From Saccharothrix tamanrassetensis (GTDB lineage: Bacteria > Actinomycetota > Actinomycetes > Mycobacteriales > Pseudonocardiaceae): 64,000 bases of DNA. The position numbers were made by a program, and so were the translations under genes. Of the stretch, positions 1 through 8,700 are shown piece by piece; within the stretch, counting starts at the first letter, position 1; each line of letters begins with the position of its first letter. The notes beneath the pieces are model-generated. The model saw only the letters and a program-made list of their open reading frames with translations, was not told the origin of the DNA and ran no database searches. The stretch covers positions 90,416 to 154,415 of the forward strand of contig NZ_JACHJN010000015.1 of NCBI RefSeq assembly GCF_014203665.1, in the 5' to 3' direction.

Positions 1-1
1 C

Positions 2-316
2 GACGCCGCCCTGGTGTTCGACGTGATCGTGCACCAGGACCCGGCGAACCGCACGGTGGTCAGCGTGCACTGCGTCTACCCGTGCTTCGCCGAAGTGAAC
101 GCCAGCAACCTGTTCAGCGGTCTGCCGAACGGGACGAAGGCGACGGTGAAGATCCCGGTGTCTTGCTTCGCGGCCGGGGGACTGGACCTGGAGAACGTCA
201 ACACCCCGTTCCTGGTCTACACCGACGGGCCGTTCCAGGCGTCGTTCGCGAACGTCCGGTGGGTGCCGAAGGCGGCACTCGACCCGGACGCGCGAACGTG
301 CGCCGAACTCGGCTGA
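2..316 (+). CDS. C-terminal end of a glycoside hydrolase family 3 beta-glucosidase (5' end outside window)
   Basis: Only the last ~104 codons are present; the reading frame is open to the left edge, so the gene starts before the window. The sequence (DVIVHQDPANRTVVSVHC, then TPFLVYTDGPFQASFANVRW) resembles the ExoP/galactose-binding-like domain at the C-terminus of secreted exo-1,3/1,4-beta-glucanases of family GH3. The role would be release of glucose from beta-glucans outside the cell. The catalytic domain is not visible, so the substrate cannot be judged. The 3' end overlaps the end of the convergent EamA gene by about 119 bases. Confidence 0.7.
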   Translation, partial: DAALVFDVIVHQDPANRTVVSVHCVYPCFAEVNASNLFSGLPNGTKATVKIPVSCFAAGGLDLENVNTPFLVYTDGPFQASFANVRWVPKAALDPDARTCAELG

Positions 317-1232
317 CCGAGGGGGACCAGCCGAAGGGGACTGACCGAAGGGGCGGGCGCCGACCGGCCCGCCCCCGACTCGGCAGCCGACCGGTCCTCC
401 CTCGGGTCTGCGCGACGACCAGTGCGGCAAGAACGACAACGGCTCCGAACGCCTGTGCCACGGTCAGGTCCTGGCCCAGCGCGAGCCACCCCACGGCGGT
501 CGCCACCACCGGGCTGAGCAACCCGAGGAACGTCACCTCGGTGGCCGGCAGCAGACCGATGCCCCGGAACCACAGGCTGTACGACAAGGCCGCGCCGACG
601 GTGGCCAGGTACGTGTACCCGGCCACGTTCGTCGCCGACAGCGCCGGCGGGGCACCTTCCACCAGCAGCGTGACCGGCAGGAGCAGCAGGCCGCCCGCGA
701 CGAGCTGCCAGCCGGTGGAGGCCAGCAGCGGTGCCGGTGAGCGCCATCGCTTGCTCAGCACGGTCCCGGCCGCCATCACGGCCGCGCCGCCGAGCGCCGC
801 CGTCACGCCGATCCAGTCGAGTCGCGCGTCGGCCCGCAGCACCAGCAGGCTCACCCCGGCCACGCCCGCGACCGCCGCGAGCGCGACCCGCAGCGTCATC
901 CGCTGACCGAGCAGCCCGGCGGCGAGCCCGGCCACCATCAGCGGCTGCACCGCGCCCACGGTCGCCGCCACCCCGCCCGGCAGCCGGTACGCGGCCAGGA
1001 ACAGCAGCGGCAGGAACGCGCCGATGTTCAGCGCGCCCAGCACCAGCGAGCGCCACCACCAGTCGCCGGCGGGCAGTCGCCGGGTCACCGCGACCAGCAG
1101 CAGGCCCGCCGGCAGCGACCGGAGCAGGGCGGCCAGCAGCGGGCGGTCCGGCGGCAGGTACTCGGTGGTGACGAGGTACGTCGTGCCCCAGGTGGCGGGG
1201 GCCAGCGCGGTGAGCAGCCGGTTGCTTAGCAC
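198..1232 (-). CDS. EamA/DMT-superfamily transporter
   Basis: Inner-membrane exporter of the drug/metabolite transporter superfamily with two EamA repeats and about ten hydrophobic segments over residues 5-270 (for example LATVGAALSYSLWFRGIGLL and FGAVVVLAALVVAQ). Substrate unknown. The start is the GTG at 1232, inside an inverted repeat. Homologues usually end soon after the tenth segment (~280 aa). Here an Arg/Pro-rich hydrophilic tail of ~65 residues runs on and crosses the 3' end of the GH3 gene, so the original stop may have been lost or the tail may not matter. It is divergent from a MarR regulator and shares its control region, so it is probably the regulator's target. Confidence 0.85.
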   Translation of the reverse strand: MLSNRLLTALAPATWGTTYLVTTEYLPPDRPLLAALLRSLPAGLLLVAVTRRLPAGDWWWRSLVLGALNIGAFLPLLFLAAYRLPGGVAATVGAVQPLMVAGLAAGLLGQRMTLRVALAAVAGVAGVSLLVLRADARLDWIGVTAALGGAAVMAAGTVLSKRWRSPAPLLASTGWQLVAGGLLLLPVTLLVEGAPPALSATNVAGYTYLATVGAALSYSLWFRGIGLLPATEVTFLGLLSPVVATAVGWLALGQDLTVAQAFGAVVVLAALVVAQTRGRTGRLPSRGRAGRRPPLRSVPFGWSPSVSRVRRTFARPGRVPPSAPTGRSRTTPGTARRCRPGTGC

Positions 1233-1294
1233 TAAGTCAAACTAGCTCATCGCTAAGGTAGTTCTGCGGTGATTTGCCTCACCGCTAAGGTAGT
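1225..1294. promoter_or_regulatory. Divergent EamA/MarR control region with repeated CTAAG elements
   Basis: Seen directly: a 12-nt inverted repeat CTTAG-CA-CTAAG (1225-1236) lying on the EamA start codon, and two exact copies of the 12-mer CGCTAAGGTAGT (1251-1262 and 1283-1294) spaced 32 nt start to start. The second copy overlaps the ribosome binding region of the marR start at 1298. Placement suits an autoregulatory MarR dimer blocking both genes. The assignment is inference. Confidence 0.55.
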
Positions 1295-1297
1295 GGC

Positions 1298-1795
1298 GTG
1301 ACCGACCACGTGGACCTCGTGCTGGAGCAGTGGCACGCGCAGCGCCCTGACCTGGACGTCTCGCCGATGGCGGTGATCGGCCGGCTGTCCCGGCTGGCTC
1401 GTCTGGTCGACGGGGAACTGCGCAAGACGTTCGCCTCGCACGGCCTGGACCGCGCGTCGTTCGACGTGCTGGCGACCTTGCGGCGCAGCGCCCCGCCGCA
1501 CCGGCTGACCCCGACCGAGCTGATGCACGCGTCGATGGTCACCTCCGGCGCGATCACCCAGCGGCTGGACCGGCTGGAAGCGCGCGGCCTGGTCACCCGT
1601 GAACCGAGCGAGGTCGACGGTCGGGGTGTGGTGGTCGCGCTGACCGCCGAAGGCCAGGCCCTCTTCGACCGGACGCTGCCAGACCATCTGGCCACCGAGC
1701 ATCGGCTGCTCGCGGCGTTGAGCCCCACCGAACGGAGCGGGCTCGCGAACACCCTGCGGGCGGTGTTGGAGTCACTCGGCGACGTCCGGGGTTGA
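1298..1795 (+). CDS. MarR-family transcriptional regulator
   Basis: A 165-residue winged-helix regulator of normal family length. The helix-turn-helix lies around residues 65-100 (LTPTELMHASMVTSGAITQR, then LDRLEARGLVTREP), followed by the wing (VDGRGVVVALTAEG). Flanking helices at both ends should form the dimer interface where a small phenolic or drug-like ligand usually binds. The start is the GTG at 1298. It is transcribed away from the EamA exporter, and the shared intergenic region carries repeated CTAAG elements. A ligand-responsive repressor of the exporter and of itself is the simplest reading. Confidence 0.9.
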   Translation: MTDHVDLVLEQWHAQRPDLDVSPMAVIGRLSRLARLVDGELRKTFASHGLDRASFDVLATLRRSAPPHRLTPTELMHASMVTSGAITQRLDRLEARGLVTREPSEVDGRGVVVALTAEGQALFDRTLPDHLATEHRLLAALSPTERSGLANTLRAVLESLGDVRG

Positions 1796-1892
1796 TCCCG
1801 TCCGATCCGGCCGCAGATCCCTGGCATGGTGAGCGGGTAACCGACCTACGTGTCCAACGGGCTCCCAGCCACGACCGCGCTGTCCGACCGGC

Positions 1893-2327
1893 TCATCCCG
1901 ATCCCGGGTTGACCGCCGCCCGCCGCGGACCCGCCGTCCGTCGCAGCCACAGCAGGCCCAGCACCGGCAGCACCAACGGGATGAAGACGTACCCGCTGCC
2001 GAAGTCGGACCACACCGTCGCGTCGGGGAACCACGACGGCACCAGGAGGCTGACGGCGCCGACCACCAGCACGCCCGCCAGTTCCACCGCGCAGGACAGG
2101 AAAGCCACCCGCCGCGACGCACGGCTGCCGACCGCCAGCGTGACCGTGGCCAGCAGGTAGACCACGGCCGCCAACGCGGACAGCAGGTAGGCGACGGGGG
2201 CTTCACCGAAGCGCGTCGCGATCTGCACGGCGGATCGCGACGTCGCGGCGATCGCGAAGATCCCGTACACGGCGATCAGCAGCCGTCCCGGCCCGGAGCG
2301 CGTCGCGAGGGCGAGGTCGTCAGCCAT
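1893..2327 (-). CDS. Small integral membrane protein, function unknown
   Basis: 144 residues with four predicted membrane segments (LLIAVYGIFAIAATS; VAYLLSALAAVVYLLATVTLAV; VAFLSCAVELAGVLVVGAVSLLV; VFIPLVLPVLGLLWL) and a short basic tail. The pattern fits the many small conserved membrane proteins of actinomycetes. No catalytic motif is visible. It overlaps the end of the upstream gene (2320-2700) by 8 bases, so the two are co-translated and may act as a pair. I do not recognise the family. The ~97 bases downstream, up to the end of marR, hold nothing I can support. Confidence 0.75.
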   Translation of the reverse strand: MADDLALATRSGPGRLLIAVYGIFAIAATSRSAVQIATRFGEAPVAYLLSALAAVVYLLATVTLAVGSRASRRVAFLSCAVELAGVLVVGAVSLLVPSWFPDATVWSDFGSGYVFIPLVLPVLGLLWLRRTAGPRRAAVNPGSG

Positions 2328-2700
2328 GGCCGGCCCACACCTGGTGCAGCCGCAGGATCATCACCGGCACGCTGAGGCAGCCCACCAGCAGCACCGACGC
2401 ACCCCACCGCGACCGTTCGGCCAGCGCCCAGAACCCGGCCAGCGGCAGCACCAGCACCGGCGCGACCAGGTAGCCGACGAACGTGGGGCCGGAGATGTCC
2501 CGGTCCAGCCCCACCAGCCGCACGACCCCGATCACGGCCTGCACCAGCAGCCCGACCTCCAGCAGCACCACCACGCCCGCGATGCCGAGCGTCAGCTTGG
2601 TCTCCAGCGTCAACGGCTTGTCGAGCACCACGAGCAGCAACGCCCAGGCAGCCGCCACCAGCGCCAGCACGGTCAGCGCCACGGCCAACGAGTCGATCAT
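2320..2700 (-). CDS. Small integral membrane protein, function unknown (first gene of a pair)
   Basis: 126 residues with four hydrophobic segments (LAVALTVLALVAAAWALLLVVL; LTLGIAGVVVLLEVGLLVQAV; FVGYLVAPVLVLPLAGFWAL; GASVLLVGCLSVPVMILRL). It starts at the ATG at 2700 and its last 8 bases overlap the ATG of the next gene, a sign of translational coupling. Paired tetraspan proteins of this size are common and largely uncharacterised in Pseudonocardiales. No signature motif is seen. Confidence 0.75.
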   Translation of the reverse strand: MIDSLAVALTVLALVAAAWALLLVVLDKPLTLETKLTLGIAGVVVLLEVGLLVQAVIGVVRLVGLDRDISGPTFVGYLVAPVLVLPLAGFWALAERSRWGASVLLVGCLSVPVMILRLHQVWAGHG

Positions 2701-2921
2701 CGGGTCAGGTCCTCCAACGGCGGGTCCACCGGGAATCTATCCCCGCCTGCCCCGCCGGTCGTCGGCGGCCGTTCCGGAACCCCGGCCGGACCGGCCGCTC
2801 GCCGGGTGGCGCCCCAGCGTCCGGCGACGCCTCCGGGTGGTCCTTGGCCGGCACCGACCTGCCATCTCGTCGTCGGTGACGATTCACTCGACAGTGGCCA
2901 CTTTCGTGCGATCCTGCCTGG

Positions 2922-2943
2922 GTGATCAGCACCGGTTGATCAC
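2922..2943. promoter_or_regulatory. Inverted repeat in the 310-bp region upstream of the secreted endonuclease
   Basis: GTGATCA (2922-2928), an 8-nt spacer, then TGATCAC (2937-2943): a perfect 7-bp inverted repeat about 70 bases upstream of the endonuclease start. It could be an operator. The rest of 2701-3011 is GC-rich and shows no gene. Confidence 0.3.
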
Positions 2944-3011
2944 GCACAGTCAGGTCCTGGTCGGCGGGCCGGCACCCTGCGCCGCCGCTCTCGGGGAGAG
3001 GACACCCAGCC

Positions 3012-4193
3012 GTGCGAAAGTTCCCTTGGCGCTTGACTGGCCTACTGGCCGCCGGCGCCACCGTTGTCGCCACCCTGCTCGTGCCCACCACCGCCGCAGG
3101 AGCCGCGCCGATCACCGTCGCGCAGGCCATCGGTCAGCAGAACGGCTCTTCGGCCACCGTGCGGGGCTACGTCGTCGGGCAGCCGACCGCGGCCACCACC
3201 GTGGTCCGGTCGAACTTCCCCTCCGACTACGCGTTGGCGCTGGCCGACACACCCGACCAGACCAACTCCAGCCAGATGATCTACGTGCAGATCACTTCGT
3301 CGTTCCGCTCGGCGTGGGGGCTGCGGACCAACCCCGGCCTGCTCGGCGCCCGGATCGACGTGACCGGTCCCCTCACCGCGTACTTCTCGCATCCGGGACT
3401 GACCTCGCCGACGGCGTTCGCGTCGGCCGGCACCGCGCCCACCACCACGTCCACCACCGCGACACTCCCGCCGACGAGCACGACCGGCGCACCGGGCGGC
3501 GACTACGACCCGACGTACTACCGGGACGCCATCGGCAAGTCCGGGTCGTCGTTGAAAACCGTCTTGCACCAGATCATCAGGACGAACACGAAGTTGTCGT
3601 ACGACCAGGTGTGGAACGCGCTGAAGGTGACGGACGAAGACCCGGGCAACGCCGCGAACGTGGTCCTGCTCTACAGCGGCCGGTCGCAGAGCAAGTCGAC
3701 CAACGGCGGCAACGCCGACGACTGGAACCGCGAGCACGTCTGGGCCAAGTCCCACGGCGACTTCGGTACGGCCACCGGACCCGGCACCGACCTGCACCAC
3801 CTGCGGCCGGAAGACGTGTCGGTGAACGCGAACCGCGGCAACAAGGACTTCGACCTGGGCGGATCGGTGGCGGCCGAGGCGCCGGGCAACTACACCGACG
3901 GCGACTCGTGGGAGCCGCGCAACGCGGTCAAGGGCGACGTGGCCCGGATGCTCTTCTACATGGCGGTCAGGTACGAGGGCGGCGACGGCTTCGCGAACCT
4001 GGAACTGAACAACAACGTCGGCAACGGCACCGCGCCGTACATGGGCCGCCAGTCGGTGCTCCTGCAGTGGCACGCCCAGGACCCGCCGGACGCGTTCGAG
4101 AAGCGCCGCAACCAGGTCATCTACGACGCCTACCAGCACAACCGCAACCCGTTCATCGACCACCCGGAGTGGGCCCCGTCGATCTGGAACTGA
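3012..4193 (+). CDS. Secreted endonuclease I-family nuclease with N-terminal OB-fold-like domain
   Basis: 393 residues. A signal peptide (MRKFPWRLTGLLAAGATVVATLLV, cleavage near TAAGA-AP) sends it outside the cell. Residues ~32-140 resemble the DUF6359/YhcR-type OB-fold domain found in exported nucleases (VRGYVVGQPTAATTV, then LLGARIDVTGPLTAYF). A Thr/Pro-rich linker (~142-162) leads to an endonuclease I (EndA-type) domain with DWNREHVWAKSHG, His242 within it, and HHLRPEDVSVNANRGNKDFD, the metal-binding ββα-Me core. Likely role: non-specific degradation of extracellular DNA for nutrients. The GTG start at 3012 follows a GGAGAGG ribosome site. It is monocistronic and followed by a strong hairpin. 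Confidence 0.9.
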   Translation: MRKFPWRLTGLLAAGATVVATLLVPTTAAGAAPITVAQAIGQQNGSSATVRGYVVGQPTAATTVVRSNFPSDYALALADTPDQTNSSQMIYVQITSSFRSAWGLRTNPGLLGARIDVTGPLTAYFSHPGLTSPTAFASAGTAPTTTSTTATLPPTSTTGAPGGDYDPTYYRDAIGKSGSSLKTVLHQIIRTNTKLSYDQVWNALKVTDEDPGNAANVVLLYSGRSQSKSTNGGNADDWNREHVWAKSHGDFGTATGPGTDLHHLRPEDVSVNANRGNKDFDLGGSVAAEAPGNYTDGDSWEPRNAVKGDVARMLFYMAVRYEGGDGFANLELNNNVGNGTAPYMGRQSVLLQWHAQDPPDAFEKRRNQVIYDAYQHNRNPFIDHPEWAPSIWN

Positions 4194-4259
4194 CCGCCGG
4201 CGCCGGACTCGCGACCGGGCTCCGCGACCGGGTTCCGGAACCGACCGCAGGTCGTTGTC

Positions 4260-4300
4260 ACACGGGGCAGGTGTTTTCGGGCGCGGCACCTGCCCCGTGT
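4260..4300 (+). terminator. Hairpin terminator after the secreted nuclease
   Basis: A perfect 14-bp stem (4260-4273 with 4287-4300; ACACGGGGCAGGTG) and a 13-nt loop. There is no T-tract, as is common in actinomycetes. It could end the nuclease transcript and, read the other way, the ROK transcript. The remaining bases to 4467 hold a smaller hairpin near 4370-4390 and no gene. Confidence 0.65.
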
Positions 4301-4467
4301 ACGGCCGGAAGGGGACCACGTCCCCCGTACTCCCCGTCCGGCTCCCCTTGCAACAACGGAAGGACACACACCCTCCAGGAGGAGGTGTGGTAACGCTATG
4401 CCAGTACTGGCTAGTTAACACCTACGACAATTGAGTGAATCACCAGGCGGGTGCCACTCGACTACTC

Positions 4468-5658
4468 TCAGAGAGTGACTGCTCCCCGGCGGTCGAAGAC
4501 GAGATCGCGGGCCGACCGCAACCCCATCGCGATGGCCCCGCTGAGCACCGCGCCGTCGCCCAACTCGCCCGCCACGATCCGAGGCGCGAGCGGCGTCATC
4601 CTGCGCAGCGCCGCCTCCAGCGGCTCCTGCAGCAGCCCGGTATTGCTACCGATGCCGCCGCCCAGCACGACCAGTTCCGGATCTATCACGGCGGCCACCG
4701 AGGCCACCAGGTACGCCAGCCGCCCGGCCTCGTCCCGCACCGCGCGCAGCGCCCGTTCGTCACCGGACTTCGCCAGCGAGAACACGTCCCGGGCGGACTT
4801 GGCGGTGGTGACGCCGTGTTCCTTCGCCAGCGCCACGACGGATTCCGCGGCCGCGGCGGCCTCCAGCTGGCCGCGCACCTCACGGTCCACTTCGGACGGA
4901 GGACCGTAGGGCAGGTAGCCGACCTCGCCCGCCGCGCCGTGCGCGCCCCGGAACAGCCGGCCGTCCACGACGATGCCCATGCCGATCCCGGTGCCCACCG
5001 TGACGCACACGAACACGTCCACGTTGCGCGCCGCGCCGTACGCGCGTTCGCCCACGGCCGTCAGGTTCGCGTCGTTCTCGACCACCAGCTCGGGGCCGAG
5101 TTCGGCCTCCAGCTCCTCCAACAGGCCCCGCCGCTCCAAGCCGGGTAGGTTCGGCGCGTGGTGCAGGGTCTGGTTGCGCGGGTCGGGCACGCCGGGCGTG
5201 CCGATGACCTTCACCACCAGGTCGTCCAGCGACAGGCCGGCGTCGGAGGCGGTGCGGGCGGCCAGTTCGCGGACCGTGCGCACCAGCGCACCCGCCGACC
5301 GGCACCGGTTGCGCTCGTCCACCCGCGCCTTGACCGAACCCGCGAGGTCCGCCACGGCGACCCGGATGCGCTGCCGGCCGATGTCGATGCCCAGCACGTG
5401 CCCGGCAGCCGGGTTCGGCTCGTACACCATCGCCGACCGGCCCGGACCGGCCGTGGTGCGACCGACGGTGCGCACCAGGCCGTGCTGCTCCAGATCGAGC
5501 AGCGCCTGGCCCACGGTCGGCTTGGACAGCCCGGTCTCCTTCGCGATCTGCGGTCTGGTCGCGGGACCACCGCGGCGCAACCGGTCGAGCACAGCGCGCT
5601 GGTTGAGCACGCGCATACCAGCGGGTGTGCCCACCTGGGGCGACTTGCGGACCGTCAC
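4468..5658 (-). CDS. ROK-family transcriptional regulator lacking the usual zinc motif
   Basis: About 396 residues. An N-terminal winged helix (LNQRAVLDRLRRGG, then IAKETGLSKPTVGQALLDLE) precedes a ROK sugar-kinase-like domain with LGIDIGRQRIRVAVADL, ENDANLTAVGE and VTVGTGIGMGIVVDG. Zinc-binding ROK proteins carry a CxCGxxGCxE cluster after GExGH. Here the region reads AAGEVGYLPYGPPSEVDREV with no cysteines and Tyr in place of His, so the zinc site is gone. That makes a pure ligand-responsive repressor likely. The start chosen is GTG at 5658; ATG at 5616 is an alternative. It is divergent from the GH92 mannosidase and probably controls it through the palindrome at 5726-5741. Confidence 0.85.
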   Translation of the reverse strand: MTVRKSPQVGTPAGMRVLNQRAVLDRLRRGGPATRPQIAKETGLSKPTVGQALLDLEQHGLVRTVGRTTAGPGRSAMVYEPNPAAGHVLGIDIGRQRIRVAVADLAGSVKARVDERNRCRSAGALVRTVRELAARTASDAGLSLDDLVVKVIGTPGVPDPRNQTLHHAPNLPGLERRGLLEELEAELGPELVVENDANLTAVGERAYGAARNVDVFVCVTVGTGIGMGIVVDGRLFRGAHGAAGEVGYLPYGPPSEVDREVRGQLEAAAAAESVVALAKEHGVTTAKSARDVFSLAKSGDERALRAVRDEAGRLAYLVASVAAVIDPELVVLGGGIGSNTGLLQEPLEAALRRMTPLAPRIVAGELGDGAVLSGAIAMGLRSARDLVFDRRGAVTL

Positions 5659-5725
5659 AGCGAGCGAGTGTAGATCGGGTGGAGCAGTGATCGGACAGGC
5701 TTGCGGACAAGCTGCCCGGACGGTC

Positions 5726-5741
5726 TTGACAACGATGTCAA
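5726..5741. promoter_or_regulatory. Palindromic operator between ROK regulator and GH92 gene
   Basis: TTGACAACGATGTCAA, a perfect 6-bp inverted repeat with a 4-nt centre, 53 bases upstream of the GH92 start and 68 bases from the ROK start. It closely resembles the GACAACG-type operators of sugar-responsive repressors in actinomycetes. TTGACA could also serve as a -35 box. The binding protein is inferred to be the adjacent ROK regulator. Confidence 0.65.
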
Positions 5742-5793
5742 CCGGCGGTTTCGCTGGCCCGCGAGGCGGTTGCCGAGGTGAGAGGCGTGCGCG

Positions 5794-8700
5794 ATGGGGC
5801 ACCTGCGGAGATCACTGGTCGTGGCGACGACGGCTGCGGTGGTGCTGTCGGGCGTGGGAGGCTGGTCGTCCGCGACCGCCGCACCGGGGGAGCCGACCGT
5901 GAGCGAAACGCTGTTCGCCACATCGTTCGAAGACGGGCAACCGCAGCCCAAGTGGGCGAGCACGGTGGAGACGGACGCGAACGGCACGCCCAAGACCTCC
6001 GGCGTCGACGGCACCGACTCCACCGGCATCCCGGGCAACGTCACCGACCGGGTCGTCGACGTCGCGGCCGGCTCGGAGCACGCCGAAGCCGGTGAGGTCA
6101 AGGAGAACCTGGTCGACGGCAACACCGCGTCGAAGTGGCTGGCCTTCGCGCCGACCGGGTGGGCGCGGTTCACCTTCCCCGAGCCGGTCGCGGTCCGGCG
6201 GTACGCCCTGACCTCGGCCAACGACGCCCCCGAGCGCGACCCGAAGGACTGGGCGCTGCGCGGCTCGAACGACGGCTCGGCGTGGACGACGATCGACACG
6301 CGGGCCGGTGAAGCGTTCGCCTCGCGCTTCCAGACCAAGCTCTACGACATGCCGAACACCACCGAGTTCCGCTTCTACCAGCTGGACATCACGGCGAACC
6401 ACGGTGACGCCGGACTGATGCAGCTGGCCGAGGTCCAGTTCTCGGACGGCTCCACCACGCCGCCCGCGCGGAACATGCGCACCACCGTGGGCAGGGGCGC
6501 CGTCGGCGGCTACAACGCGAAGGCGGGCGCGGGCTTCACAGGCGTGAAAGCGTTGCGGTACCAGGGAACGCACGTCGCCACCGGGCGCGGGTACTCGTAC
6601 AACAAGGTGTTCGAGGTCGACATCCCGGTGACGTCCTCGACCGAGCTGTCGTACCTGATCTTCCCGTCGTTCATCACCGACGACCTGGACTACCCGAGCA
6701 CGTTCGCGTCGGTGGACCTGGCGTTCTCGGACGGCACCTACCTGAGCGGGCTGGGGGCGCGCGACCAGCACGGGTTCGAGCTGTCGCCGGGCGGCCAGGG
6801 CGCGGCGAAGTCGTTGTACACCAACCAGTGGAACCGGGTCGCGTCCGTCGTGGGATCGGTGGCGGCGGGCAAGACGATCAAGCGGATCCTGGTGGCGTAC
6901 GACAACCCCGAGGGGCCGGGCGCGTTCAACGGCTGGATCGACGACATCACCGTGAGGTCCGCGCCGGTCGTGGTCGAACGGGCGCGGCCGACGGACCACG
7001 TGCTCACCACCCGCGGCACGAACTCCAGCGGGAGTTTCTCGCGCGGCAACAACTTCCCGGCCACGGCCGTGCCGCACGGGTTCAACTTCTGGTCGCCCAT
7101 GACGAACGCGGGCTCGATCAGCTGGCTCTACGAGTACGCCAAGGGCAACAACCGGGACAACCTGCCGACGTTGCAGGCGTTCACCGCGAGCCACGAGCCC
7201 AGCCCGTGGATGGGGGACCGGCAGACGTTCCAGGTGATGCCGTCGACCGGCACGCCGACCGCCGACCGCGCGCTGCGGTCCTTGCCGTTCAAGCACGAGA
7301 ACGAGACCGCGCGGGCGCACTACTACGGCGTGGAGTTCGAGAACGGGATGCGTGCCGAGATCGCGCCGACCGACCACGCCGCGCTGTTCCGCTTCACGTT
7401 CACCGAGGGCACGTCGAACCTGGTGTTCGACAACGTGAACAACAGCGGTGGTCTCACGCTGGACCCTGCCTCCGGCGTCGTCACCGGCTTCTCCGACGTC
7501 AAGAGCGGCCTGTCGACCGGTGCGACGCGGCTGTTCGTGTACGGCGTGGTGGACCGCCCGGTGAAGGCGAGCGGGCGGCTGACCGGCGCGGGCCGGGACG
7601 ACGTCGCGGGCTACCTCCAGTTCGACACGTCGGCGGACAAGACCGTGACGCTGCGGATCGCCACCTCGTTGATCGGCGTGGAGCAGGCCCGTCGCAACCT
7701 GGAACTCGAAGTGTCCAGTTCGGACACCTTCGAGTCGGTGCGCGACCGGGCACAGCGGGCGTGGGACGAGATCCTGCGGGTGGTGGAGGTCGAAGGCGCC
7801 ACGGAGGACCAGCTGACCACGCTGTACTCCAACCTGTACCGGCTCTACCTGTACCCGAACTCCGGCTTCGAGAACGTCGGCACGGCTGCCGAGCCGGAGT
7901 ACCGGTACGCGTCGCCCGTGCAACCGGCCGGGCCGTCGACACCGACCCGGACCGGCGCGAAGGTCGTGGACGGCAAGGTCTACGTCAACAACGGGTTCTG
8001 GGACACCTACCGCACGACGTGGCCCGCCTACAGCCTGCTCACCCCGTCGAGAGCGGGGGAGCTGGTGGACGGGTTCGTGCAGCAGTACCGCGACGGCGGC
8101 TGGATCTCGCGCTGGTCCTCGCCCGGCTACGCCAACCTGATGACCGGCACCAGTTCGGACGTGGCGTTCGCGGACGCGTTCGTCAAGGGCGTCGAGGGCT
8201 TCGACGTCAAGGCGGCGTTCGACGCGGCGGTGAAGAACGCGACCGTCGCGCCGCCGAACGCGGGCGTCGGCCGCAAGGGCCTGGACACCTCGATCTTCAC
8301 CGGCTACACCGCCACCGCCACCGGCGAAGGCATGTCGTGGGCGATCGAGGGCTACGTCAACGACCACGGCATCGCCAACATGGCCAAGGCGTTGCACGAG
8401 CAGACCGGCCAGGCGGACTACCTGGCCCAGTACGAGTACTTCGCGAACCGGGCGCAGAACTACGTCCACCTGTTCGACCCGAACACGAAGTTCTTCCAGG
8501 GACGCAAACCGGACGGCTCCTGGCGGGTGCCGGCCGCCGAGTACGACCCGCGCGAGTGGGGCCACGACTACACCGAGACCGACGGCTGGAACATGGCGTT
8601 CTCGGTGCCGCACGACGGTCAAGGGCTGGCGAACCTGTACGGCGGGCGGGAAGCGCTGGCGCAGAAGCTGGACGAGTTCTTCGCCACGCCGGAGACCGCG

